Part shown: one piece after another, positions 10,810-21,858 of the stretch
Position numbering within the stretch: the first letter of the stretch is position 1
Layout of the letters: each line of letters starts with the position of its first letter
Assembly (NCBI GenBank): GCA_037176705.1
Contig: CM073907.1
Location: forward strand, 9,703,001-9,767,000
Direction of reading: 5' to 3'
DNA length: 64,000 nucleotides
DNA from: Molossus alvarezi
Taxonomy: Eukaryota > Chordata > Mammalia > Chiroptera > Molossidae
The notes under the pieces: model-generated
Databases searched by the model: none
Seen by the model: the letters and a program-made list of their open reading frames with translations, nothing else
Told to the model about the DNA's origin: nothing
Made by a program: the position numbers and the translations under genes

Positions 10810-13567
10810 TTTTTCTATCTTATTGAAAAACCAAGGAATACAATACACGCGCTACGTAAATATACAGATAAGGGGTAAAAATTCACTGGTGGATTTTGGA
10901 GCGAGTTGCCTTTCATTAACACACAATTACGAAAATTTAGCACAGACTACACACATTTCCTAAGAACTAGTAGTTAGCGGGCAATAACATCAATGCCTTC
11001 CTGGGGGAAGTTTTATCAATGACTTTTCCCGAAAAGACAGCGGTGGAACAATGCCTGACACGGAACATACGCATCTCGGGGAGACCAGAGCTGTCGGGAG
11101 ACCACAGTGAAAATCATTTGTGCGACTCTCTCCGGAGGACCTGCCTGAGACTTGCCCACTTTCTGCTCATAAACTGCACAGTAACAATGCAATTTTCTTC
11201 ATTTTATGGCAAGAGGTTCACATGAGGTTTTTGAAAGACAGTTGCACGGACACGGAAGACATTTTAAAAAATCACGTTAATGTGAATCTCTCCTTTCTCT
11301 CTGAGCACAGAGCTCATCAGCAATGTGTGTGTAGATGCTAGGAAATTCAAGCCATTTTCGGAGAACTGCTACCTAATCTCAGCGTGGCCACAGGACAAAG
11401 GGACACCTTATTCCTTTTACGCCTGAACTGAGAACCAACCCTTTGTGAACCACCTAAACCATTAGAATAATGGCTGGGGGGCGAGGGGAGGAGAAAAAAG
11501 ATAAAATACAAATTTCACTCAGATCTGCGTTGGATTACTTCCTCGTGCCCTTGCCTTTATTGAGTGATTTGGAGTTTCATTAGAATTCAGAATTCCTGTG
11601 GAAAGAGAAATCACAGTGCACGGACTCCTCTTTCAAGGGATTGCAGCCTGACCCATCAAAATGAAAAGACTCAATGCTGTGGTGACAGGTCCCCAAGCGG
11701 TCCTGAGTGACAGCTTCATTTCAGGAGTTCTCAGATGAGGTTTGAATCAAGGGGAGGGGGGGGGAGAGATAGTGCCGGAGAGACTTTGTTCCTTAAAAGT
11801 GACAGAGTCAACTCTGGTTCACAGACCAGGGGCCGGGTTACAAAAGGAGGCAGTAACGAGCCTTCAATTGCGCATCTCCGAATTTATTATTAATGTCTCA
11901 CAAATATTTACTCCACACAAGGTTTCACTTAAGACTGAGTTCTTACCCATAAATTCTTTTTTATTACAGATGTAGGGAGAAAATAAGAAAGAGATGAGCA
12001 AGAGCGCTCTGTAAGGAGACAAAACCCATAGGCAAAGCACTTGGGACAACTTTCCCAAAGGAATCGTGATTTAAGTAGGGCATTTCCCAACACATACTGC
12101 ACTAGAAACCTCATCAGACAATGAACTGAAGTCTCTCCGTGGAAAAAGAAAAGTGTGAGCTACTTTTCCTTTGATATGATCTGATTTGAACCAGTAATAA
12201 TGAAAAATAATAGATCATAATGGTTCCTGATCATTGTGCATTCAGTAACCTGGGGTAAATTTTGTCCAGCTTTTCTGGAAATAAAATGCATAATGTGTGA
12301 AGTGGCTGTCTACCACTCAGCGGATGGAAAGTGATCAGATTTTTATATTTCCAAGGCAGTAATATTCACTGAGTCACCATTCCTGCCTTCTAGTTCCCTG
12401 GGCCACTAATGAAAGGCAGCTTAGAAGAAGCAGACAATAGACAGAATTCAGCTGTTCCATCCAGCATTTTCTCATGATGCTATCCACTTCTAGTTTTCAT
12501 CTCAAGGACAATCCTATCATGGATCAGGAAAAATAATAAAATGTATGCAGACTTTCTTAAAATCATACTCATCACTTTGAAACTCTTTTTAGAAAAGTGG
12601 AAGAATTTCTGTGGAATGCAAATAAAAAATTCCCTTTTGCAAATGCATCCAAAATGCATTGATCATATTTCTTATATTTCCAGAAAAGTATTTCCTTTGC
12701 CTCCAAGGAACATAATAAAATCACAGCAGCACTGTTCTTAAGATGCTTATGGTGTAATTATTTTTAATGGAGCGATAGAGCCCAGACCGGCAGAAATCTA
12801 TTGATTTGCCCAAGTGTATGTTAGGAGTACTTTTAGCAAACTTTATTCTACATGTTTTTTATTTGCACAGTTTTCTTATGTTTTATGTTTTTATTCAATA
12901 AATGTGTGGGTCCTACAAAATTTAACAGGACAGAAAAATGCATCTTTTGTATGGGAAAAGGGAAATCTTACAAGACACATTTTTAATCGATCGTGATATT
13001 AGGCTTCCTTGACTTGTAGGAATTTCATTTGTGTATAAAATGCGTTAGTAAAATGCAGGATATATTTTGCAAACATTAATTCGTCTTGAAGTTTTTACCC
13101 CTGTTTCCGGTAAGAGTGAATTCTTGTCTGTTCATTTCCTTCGGATTCTTTTATTTTGGGGTCTTAAAATCTTTTGGCATCCGAGTGGGTATGAACTAGC
13201 CAAGTAAAATGGTGAATAAAAATTCAATTCAAGTAAATCTGACAAAACACAACTAAATCATCTGTAAAGTAAATTTGTATTCTGACTTATCCAGAAACAC
13301 TGGTGAATTCTCAACCCCACTTTGTAGTTCGGTCGTTAAAGGTCGCCCGCACCTCTGCCATAGGCCAAATAGAAATGGAATAATGTGTGCTGGGAAGTTC
13401 CTTGCTTGACTTGAATGCTTTCAGTTTCATTCTATTCATGCAACACCGATTTATTGAGCACTTACTACATCCATGCTGCAAACGCAAGTCGCTGGGCAAC
13501 ACTGCTCAGTAGATGAGGTAGAGAACCTAGCTTGTACTAGTCATTGTACCTGTCTCCTTTATCTTTT

Positions 13568-13789
13568 TATTTTATTTTTTCCTTTATTGATTTTTAGAAA
13601 GAATGGAAGGGAAATGGAGAGAGAGAGAGAAACATCAATGAGAAAGAACATCTATTGGCCGCCTCCTGCATGCCCCCCACTGGGGATCCGGCCCACAACC
13701 TGGGCATGTGCCCTGACTGGGAATCGAACCGGTGAACTCTTCTTGGTGCGTGGGTCGACGCTCAACCATCGAGCCACACCGGCTGGACA
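13568..13789 (-). mobile_element. Ves SINE, type A, full length
   Basis: Minus-strand copy flanked by TGTCT(C/G)CTTTATCTT at 13551 and 13790. The CT tract is shortened and the A box has one change (GGCTCGATGGTTGAGCG). Confidence 0.95.
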
Positions 13790-13804
13790 TGTCTGCTTTA
13801 TCTT

Positions 13805-14501
13805 CACATGGGAAATGATTATTTATTTTATCAGGAAATGATTATTTGTCCTTATTGCTCAATTTCTATCAAGAATGACTGGCAGAACAGCAAGTCTGAT
13901 TCTAGACCATTATGGTGTTATTTTACCCTGTCTGGAGGAACCCTTAATACGTTGGTGAGTTCTATTAAAATGAGTTTGGTAGTAGAGTTTTGGTAGATAA
14001 GGAGGGAACAGTGGATCAGAGATGGGGTTTGGGAACAGGACAAGAAAATAAATAGTGGTTCCAGAAGGAACAAAAAGAAAACCAAACAGAAAAATGAAAC
14101 AGCAATGTTGGGAAAGTTTCAATATGTATTGTTCTAAAAAATGAAACACTGTTCATTCAAAATCTATTCACAATTATATCTTTTCCCTGAAAATTATGCT
14201 TGTTGTGAATTAAGACAACACACAGAAATGTACAGATTCCTTTACGGTCTACCTGTTTGAGTTCAATACCATCCAAATAGGTGTGCTACTCACTTTCAGA
14301 CTTAGTGTGTGTGTGCATAACATATAAACATATGAATGGAATAAAATTTTATATAAATTTACATGATGGAATAATATATATACATATGCATGCATAGATA
14401 GATGAATACTTAGATATTCTTGGAAAACATCGATATCAACTTTTTTATGGTTGTGTGATATTCTGTATATTGCACGTAGCTCGTTTCAAAATTTTGTTCT
14501 T
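13805..14501. other. unique AT-rich DNA
   Basis: No gene or clear transposon. There are short TATA/CATA-rich tracts near 14320-14410. Confidence 0.5.
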
Positions 14502-14518
14502 AATAAAATAGCACATAG

Positions 14519-14734
14519 TACCCGGCCGGTGTGGCTCGTGGTTGAGCATTAACCCATGCAGCAGGAGGTCACCGGTTTGATTCCTGGTCAGGGCACATGC
14601 CCAGGTTGTGGGCCTGACCCCCAGTGAAGGGCATGCAGGAGGCAGCCGATCAATGTCCTCTCTCATCAATGTTTCAATCTCTACCTCTCCCTTCCTCTCT
14701 CTCTAAAATCAATAAAAAATTTTTTTTCAAATAA
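14519..14734 (+). mobile_element. Ves SINE, type A, full length
   Basis: Plus-strand copy. The A box has lost CA (GGCTCGTGGTTGAGC). The duplication AATAAAATAGCACATAG at 14502-14518 is matched at 14735-14751 with two transitions, so the insertion is old. Confidence 0.95.
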
Positions 14735-16379
14735 AATAAAATGGCACACAGCATGCAAAAACATCCTTAAATATGTTTGTTCCTTCTTTTCTGATGATTT
14801 CATTGAAATTAATTTTAGGAGTGGAATTCATGGGTCCAATGGCAGTCATTTAAAAGTTCACTTCATCCCACCAAATTATCCTCTGGAAGAGGTGTAACAA
14901 TCCACATGTTGACGGGCTGCGACTCTGTGTCCTTTGCCAAAATGACATTCTCGTGATTTGAATCTTCACATTCTAACATGTGAAACTTAGACTCTATGTT
15001 TTCTCCAACTTGCATTTCTTTCCTGATTGATGAGGCTCAGAAGTTGTTGTATACTTAATTGGCATTTTAATTTCTTTTGTGTGTGTGTGTGTGTGTGTGA
15101 ACTGTCTTTTATCCTCTTTGTGTGAGTTTGTTATGTATCTTGTATTCACAGACTTGTTTTCATAATTTTCTAAAGGAATATGAAAATTTGGACCAGACAG
15201 TGTTTTGGTTTATCATTTCATCGTGCTTTTTGGAGTGAACCTTTTACTTTTTCTCTCTACTTTTTCATTTGTTGCCCTAACAAATTCTTCATTGTGACTC
15301 ACTTGTAGGTGTTTGAATAAAACTCAGTTATAGGATTAGATCTAGAGAAACTATTTGGAGATGTTATTGTCATTTGAGTCCCCTCTGAAGCATAGAGACA
15401 AACACATGGCCGTGTGATTTTTGATTAGTTTCATTCATTTGAAGATCTGGAGCCAAAATAGCCCATATGATCACTATTTATTTAGTAAATAGTGACCAAA
15501 ATGAGATGCCAACCGCCTTTTAAGAGATTCTTAGGGAAAGAAATAGGTCACAATTTTAGTCTTCTGAATAAGAGTTTTAAAGCTGAGAAAATGAAGTTTG
15601 AAGTATGATTCTCACTATATAAATACCTCTTCTCCAATACAAGGCTGAAAAACCCTGCAGCCTAATTGGTTACTTAAAATATTGCTCACGAAGGAATGTG
15701 TTCGAAATTTGATCTTCGCCTCTATCTTAGTAGTACGTGAGACAAAACTGAAAATATCTTAATAATTCGAATGAAAGTCGCCAGAAAAAGATGACAACAA
15801 TAAATCACTAAAATGATTTCCAACCGTGTTGTGACCTTCTTATACCAGACACTAATTTTTGAAGACCTTTTGAAAACCGAAACAGAGGATGATTTAAACC
15901 ATCCACATTCCTCCTGACTCGAGTTTCCCCAGACTGGATTGGTGATTGGAAAATCCCGCTCTAACGACTATATTTGTATGACATTTCAACAGACAACGTG
16001 ATACAAAACAAGGTTAAAAAAAAAAAAGAAGAAGAAAAAAAGGGAGGGGGAAGAAAACTCCTCCTGAACACCAAGGACTCTGGATATAATTTCAGCCCGG
16101 TGTGGATTTTATTTGTACCCCATCACTCATAAACACCCAAATGTAACTCTTTCACTAAAAACTCCTTTTGAGTTCAACGTGATAATGAATGTGAAGAGTC
16201 TGGGGGGTGGGGGGAGTTCAGGAGGGGGGAACTCTGTGATTTTGCAGGTTCGCACCAGATAGGCAATTTTTATAGCCTGAAAAGGGGATGTTTTCTTTTG
16301 TTAATGGCTTACAATCCGATGAAAGGACTCATCAGTCTATTTTAGTACCCTACCACATGGCGTGTATCTTTTATAAATT

Positions 16380-16560
16380 ACAGGCTGGCGTTGTGCTCAC
16401 TTGGGGAGAGAAAGGTTGGTTTTTCTCGCTGTGAGCCATCCTGCCTAATTGTCGTATGCAAATAAAAGCAATTATAAGGCTTTTAGGGTGAAGGGATGGC
16501 AGCTGGGTTTGGCAGTTGAGAAGGCCTCACCCACCTTGTTGGCATAGCAACAGGGAGGAA
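16380..16560. promoter_or_regulatory. candidate enhancer block with octamer and X-box-like motifs
   Basis: An exact octamer ATGCAAAT lies at 16456-16463, beside TAATTG and CAATTATAAGG. A GTTGGCATAGCAAC palindromic word at 16538-16551 matches 12 of 14 bases of the RFX X-box GTTGCCATGGCAAC. Regulatory role is inferred. Confidence 0.3.
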
Positions 16561-17009
16561 AAAGGACCAAATAATGTGTATACACAGGAAATATATATGT
16601 TTTGGTTCAAGAATTTTAAAATATAGACCAAGGCTGAAATGTGAGGGCCCAATACGTGTGATGAATGCCTTTGTTTCAGATATTATTGAAGTTAAACTCT
16701 ATTTCTCGGCCCTTGGAAGGATCCTTATCATTGAACTGCCGTTTAGCTGCGATCATTTGTGATTTTAGTTGCTACTTGGGAAGTTCTGTGCAGATCATAA
16801 GAACACATCCCATAATTACGCGATGAGGAGTTCTCAGTGTGAACAACCTTCAGAAATACCACTGGGTGGGACTTTTGTGAACGGAAAATTCCCAGTAAAG
16901 GAGATGATGTAATGTGGGAACACGGGGCAAAGTCTGCGGTTATGAGTGCCTCCAGTTCAATATTTAAAAAAAAAAAAAAAAAAATGTTTGTGCTAAAGTG
17001 TTAAACAAG

Positions 17010-17450
17010 TTGAATAAATAGCATACACAATTAAAATGAGTCACAAATGGATATCTTCTATGGCAATTTATTTCACAATTACTCTTGTGGAAGCTTTCAT
17101 GAATTAAATATGAGTTCTGTCTTGAAATTAGGTGTTATAAGGCTAAATTACAACAGGCAGGCAGTAATTGAGGTGGTAGCAACTCCGGGTCCTGGTGAAC
17201 GAATCTCTTGCCATGTCACGTGGCACGCCGGCAGCCAATGAGGAGCCGCCCATCACAAAAACAGAGGCAGCTGAGAAAAATTGATTTCTCATCTGAGCCA
17301 TATTTGATAGCTTTTGAAATCGAAAATTGAAATTAACTAACCTAAGCCCCATTGTAACAAAAGAGCAAATTAAATATGCAGGATCGCTTCCTATTGGCGG
17401 TAAGAGGGCCTGCCAAGGTAAATTTGTAAATAGAGTTTAAGATGTAATTC
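17010..17450. promoter_or_regulatory. candidate conserved element with E-box and CCAAT boxes
   Basis: CACGTG at 17217-17222 is followed by CCAAT at about 17235. An inverted CCAAT (ATTGG) lies at about 17392, within CTATTGGCGG. AT-rich ATTA-containing flanks lie on both sides. The GC-richer core between AT-rich arms is unlike the surrounding DNA. Alternatives: a distal enhancer or a promoter of a non-coding transcript. Confidence 0.3.
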
Positions 17451-17779
17451 CGTTCTCTCTCTTGGTGTAGAAGTAGAAGTGTATAGTGGCTTTATAAATT
17501 ATTTATATATATAAAAAAAAATCATCAGCTGCAAATGGCCACTGTGGTTAAGGATTTCCAGGGAGAAAATCATTGCATTAGAAGAGAGCATTCAATGAAT
17601 CAAAATTAAACATCATCCCCAATGATTCGGACATTACTTAACGTTAAAAAATAGGAATATTTTAAACTTCTTTTTCCAAACTTTGCTTTATTTTTTTTTT
17701 GTCTTCCACACAGCTCAAAAACAAACAAACAAAAAAAACCTACCACGATTTACTGAAATTAAAAAACAAATGTGCCATC

Positions 17780-18380
17780 AATTTAACCATCTGACTGCCT
17801 TGTAAATAATTATAAGAATTAATTTGAATCTGCTGACTGCTTTAAGCAAACAGACTGCTCCATTGTGTTCTATGAGGTGCTTTCAAGTATAGCACTTGGA
17901 AAATAATTTCCCAAATGAATCCCAGTGATACAGCAGGTATGGCTATTGATTTTGAATTTATAAATTTACTAGATCAAATGAAGGAAATGGATGTCTCCGA
18001 GGCTATATCCTAGCTAATCCAAGAATGACAGTTTTTAATTTATTATTTCACTCCTGCCGGTGCCCACAATAATGTTTGTTTAACCACAGAGAAAATGTTT
18101 TGATCCCCACTTTTTATTGCATTTGTAAGTAGGCAAATTAATTTTACGTGTTTAAGAGAGAGATTGTCGCAGATAAAAATCATGAAATCATCGCACACGC
18201 CTGTCTTCCTTGCTCAGAGCTGAACCATGTAGAATTCAATGTCAAGTGTAATGGGGGATATTACATTTAGCCTGCCTGTCAGCCCACACATCCTGTAAAA
18301 TCATTTTCTGTTCTAATTTATTATTTTTAGTGTCGATCAGCCTCAGACGAGATGAGTAACATCATCCAGTCCTGGGATCA
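17780..18380. promoter_or_regulatory. candidate conserved non-coding element
   Basis: Dense AATTA/TAAAT words (for example AATAATTATAAG and CAAATTAATTTTAC) alternate with GC-balanced blocks such as CTCCTGCCGGTGCCCAC. No repeats. Assigned only by motif texture. Confidence 0.25.
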
Positions 18381-18709
18381 TCTACTCAGTACTTTTTAAA
18401 TGCAGTTGAAGTAGCTGTCATTATCTGTACTAGAAGACATAGTCAAGGTTCAAAAAGTTTTTCTTTTGTGTAGAAATCTTGTTGGAAAAAAACCTGCGGA
18501 AGATAAAAGGGAGTAGCTTTTTTATTTTTTATTTCTTCTGTAAGAATCAAACTGCAAAGGACGGCACCTATCACTTCTAAACTGAGTAATGATGAAGTCT
18601 GATTTCCCCAATGTACCCCTTGCACAAAACAGTTCTCTCTTTTTGCATCCTTATGAGGACAGTTTCTCTGTTCTAATTTTTTTTAGCTTTTGCTCCCTCT
18701 CTGTTGCAG

Positions 18710-18772
18710 GTGTTGAGGGACAGAAATACACCCCAGATGAGCAGCTCTACCGGAAGATAAAGAAACCAAGCT
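18710..18772 (+). other. possible orphan exon fragment
   Basis: A pyrimidine-rich tract ending in CTCTCTGTTGCAG (AG at 18708-18709) looks like a 3' splice site. The following 63 bp reads openly as VEGQKYTPDEQLYRKIKKPS, a charged, protein-like stretch. No GT donor is visible before an old Ves SINE begins at about 18775, so any exon would be truncated, or would end in or use SINE sequence. I do not recognise the protein. A chance ORF is the simplest alternative. Confidence 0.25.
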
Positions 18773-18774
18773 GT

Positions 18775-18890
18775 CCCTGGCCAGGTAACTCTGTTGACTG
18801 GAGCAGGATCCCGATATACTGAGGTTGCAGGTTCCCGGTCAGGGCGCATACAAAAATCAACCAATGAATGCAGAAATAGTGGGACCGCAA
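18775..18890 (+). mobile_element. Ves SINE, type C, old
   Basis: CCCTGGCCAGGTAACTC, GTTGCAGGTTCCCGGTCAGG, GCATACAAAAATCAACCAAT, ATGCAGAAATAGTGG. This is the third Ves type (ACATACAAGAA..AACCAATGAATGCATAAATAAGTGG). No clear duplication remains and no CT tract is present. Confidence 0.8.
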
Positions 18891-20728
18891 ATCTCTGCAC
18901 AGTTGCAATTCTGAGGAAGTCTTAGTCCTTCAATGGACGTCTCTGGGAAGAGCTGGTCTGCTGAGCCCTGGACAGACTTGAACAGCTCCATGAGGAGCTC
19001 ATGGCTGCTGACCTGTGTGTTCCTAGAGACCTGGTGTCAGCCTGAGGCGAGGGTCCAACCACATTCAGACTCTGAAAGTCCACCTTAGTTATTAACCACA
19101 GGCTGCATGAGCTCTGGGAAACCCATCAGACAGACTTGGCTTAACATCCCCTCACTACCTCTGCCGCCCCCAACACACACACACACTGAGCAGTGGGAAG
19201 TTTAGACGTGACAACATTACTCAGAAGTTCGTAATCAGAACCTAGGGCTATATTTCAGCAAACATGAGATTTTTCATCATTTTGAAAAACAAGTTTTCTT
19301 GTTGGTTATGGGTTCGAGAGTTGGTGCATTTGTGGGAGGAGGACATCAGATGCGCCCGGTCAATGCAGTGGTCCCGTGCAGAGCTATGCAAATCAGCATC
19401 GTCCCTTATCATTTTGTAACTTGGTATGTTTGCATACCAGACTTTGCACAGACAAGTCCCCTCTGATGATATTAACAGGTAACAATGGGGGTGGTCTCAC
19501 TTCTTTCTGAGAAATGCAGGAAGGGTCGAGAGACCCTTTTTTTGTCTTCGTTGGTGACATCCCATTTCAAGAAGTCCCCTTCTCCTGCCCAGGTGAGCCA
19601 GGATTGACTGATTTCTGGTTGGCTCTAGGGAAGGAAAGCCCTCTAGGTCAGTCTTAAGCATCATAAAGTTTTCTTTGCCAAAGGTTCAATTTGACTTTAC
19701 TGGTTAGAGTCTGCTTTGTGTTGGAGGAACAAGAGAAACTAGTTGCTGCTTCTTCCTGAGCTGTCTCCCACAAATGCAATGAAATGGACTTAAAACAGAG
19801 GTAGTTGTTTGTTCTTAAACCCCACAGCCTTGTTAACAGCAGCATCCAGGGTTCAAGTCCCTGAAAACACTTCAATGTGACTGGCTTAGAAATCACAGGC
19901 ACATAGACCGCTTACCTACACTCCATCCTTTCGTGGTCTTACCCCAAAAGGAGAAAATCATCCCGAGACCAGTAATCCCTAGAGGCTTCAGAAATGCCTG
20001 TTGCCGTGAAATTCCGCGTGGAGACAGATCTAGCCTGAGAACATTTCTGTAGGACAAATTCTGCCGAGAATATTCAACCACTGGACAGGGTTGATAACTC
20101 TGAGATGCCCATGCTTTTAATCTGAAAACTGCCAGAGCCGGGAAGAAAGCAAGCTCTCCGAAACAGGTTTGCTCTTTTAATTCTCCATGTCGAGATTGTT
20201 GGCAGCAAGAGAGAGTTTTAAAATGAGTGGGGCTGGTTCTCTCAAATACAAAAATGTGATTTGATTATCTGAAACTTTGATGTGCTTGTGAAGATCAGAA
20301 CCCTGAAAATGTCTTCGAAGAATGCTATGTTGGTGAAATCTATTTTGATGTGTATACTTTTAAAAATTATACAGGTTCAGGCGAATGAAGCTCTAAATGA
20401 GGTTGTAAATGTCTTAAGAGTTGACTTTCTCTTCAACATTTATTATTTAGACTCTGAAAGTGGCATTGTAAGAATCACATACCTGCACATTTCAAAAGTC
20501 ACCAATTTATTCCCCGGGGAGAGAAAATACTGAGAATTGCTCTCGGGAAAAAAGAGTAGATTGATAGTAGAAAAAAATGCCTTTATAGGGGAGCTTTAAA
20601 ATATATTTTAAGAATTTTGAGGTGCTTACCCCTCCCTGACTGACACCTACAGTAAAATGTAGTTGCAGGCTACAGTAATATATATATATTTATTTATGTT
20701 ATATATAGATATGTTATATCTATATATA
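18891..20728. other. unique DNA, no gene seen
   Basis: No repeat was recognised. It has a CA tract near 19172-19187 and one exact octamer ATGCAAAT at 19386-19393. ORFs at 19654-19902 and 20282-20533 show no domain and no codon bias that I can see. Confidence 0.5.
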
Positions 20729-20742
20729 TGACAGCAATATAT

Positions 20743-20981
20743 TTTTTTTAAACATACTAATTTTCTTTTAAATTTTTTTTCTTTATTAATTCTAGAGAGA
20801 GGAAGGGAGAGGAAGAGAGAGATAGAATCATTAATGAGAGAGAACATCAGCTGGCCGCCTCCTGCCATGCTCCCCACTGGGGATTTGGCCCACAACCTGG
20901 GCATGTGCCCTGACCAGGAATCGAACTGGTGACCTCTTGGTGCATGGGTCAATGCTCAACCACTGAGCCCCACCGTCTGGG
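20743..20981 (-). mobile_element. Ves SINE, type A, full length
   Basis: Minus-strand copy with a long T-rich tail region on its left. Flanks share AT(G/A)ACAGCAATAT at about 20729 and 20983. Confidence 0.9.
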
Positions 20982-21022
20982 CTATAACAGCAATATTTAA
21001 TGAACATAACTAGTTTCCTTAT

Positions 21023-21231
21023 TTTTATTAAAAATTATTTTTTCTTTATTGATTTTAGAGAGGGAGAGGGAGAGTGATACATCGATGAGAGAGAACATCA
21101 ATTGGCCGCCTCCTGCACGCCCCCTACTGGGGATCAGGTTCACAACCTGGGCATGTGCCCTGACCAGGAATCGAACTGGCGACCTCTTGGTGCGTGGGTC
21201 GATGCTCAACCACTGAGCCACATCGGCCGGG
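21023..21231 (-). mobile_element. Ves SINE, type A, full length
   Basis: Second minus-strand copy about 40 bp from the previous one, with its own duplication CTAGTT(T/G)CCTTAT at 21010-21022 and 21232-21244. It is therefore an independent insertion and not a tandem duplication. Confidence 0.95.
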
Positions 21232-21244
21232 CTAGTTGCCTTAT

Positions 21245-21811
21245 GAATCAGTAATCATATCTATCTGTGCATTTGGTGAGATTAAATGAATCCATCATGA
21301 TAACCTTACAAATGCTGAGTATTTGGTAATGTCGAGTCTGGTTAAACAAAGGTGCATTTGCTTTATGTCATAGTATTGTTTATTTCAATACAGGTTCTTG
21401 GTCAAGTTTGCCCAAAATCTGCCTTATAGTTTTGGGGCATTTCTCTTTGGAAGGAATATGAAAAGGTCCAGCTTTGGGATGTAGATATTAATGAGTTATT
21501 GATCTCAGCCTACTGAAATATATCACAGGCTAAAACTTTGGAGCACTGTTTTCTCGTTGTTGTTTTTTTTCCGCAGAATTAACATCTTCCACCTTGGAGC
21601 ATTTAGTTTTACTTAGAATTTTTTTTTTTTTAGGGATTATTACCATATAGGAGTCATTATACAGGTAAGCTGAAATACTAGAAGATTTAGAATGTTAATT
21701 TAGATTTTTAAAGAATTGCTAAAGAAAAAAAATTAGTCTGCAACTCTTGAAAAATGATCAACAGATAACCATAGATTATTTTAAATGTTTTCTTTAACAC
21801 TAATGACCTGG

Positions 21812-21815
<4 letters not shown>
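21245..21815. other. unique AT-rich DNA
   Basis: No gene or recognised repeat; short T runs at about 21564-21570 and 21620-21631. Confidence 0.5.

Positions 21816-21854
<39 letters not shown>
21816..21854. repeat. (TA)n microsatellite, 39 nt
   Basis: A pure TA run directly abutting an L1 fragment that lacks its normal 3' end. Confidence 0.95.

Positions 21855-21856
<2 letters not shown>

Positions 21857-21858
<2 letters not shown>

Larger units (their letters stand above)
9353..13550. other. unique, SINE-free DNA with microsatellites
   Basis: No gene and no Ves insertion over about 4.2 kb. It contains TG/TA and TATC microsatellites, an 11740-11770 G-rich tract, and AT-rich sequence with one exact octamer ATGCAAAT at 12616-12623. 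ORFs are below 80 codons. Confidence 0.55.
14752..18700. other. SINE-free unique block, probable regulatory island
   Basis: About 4 kb with no Ves, L1, MIR or LTR recognised. In the 55 kb outside the SINE-poor zones, Ves density is near one per 1.6 kb. It contains only a (GT)n tract at 15079-15099 and two A runs (16016-16027 and 16966-16984). Sub-blocks with motif clusters are listed separately. No credible ORF. Confidence 0.5.

Noticed and set aside
20729..21244. two adjacent same-orientation Ves copies as a tandem duplication
   Set aside because: Each has its own different target-site duplication.
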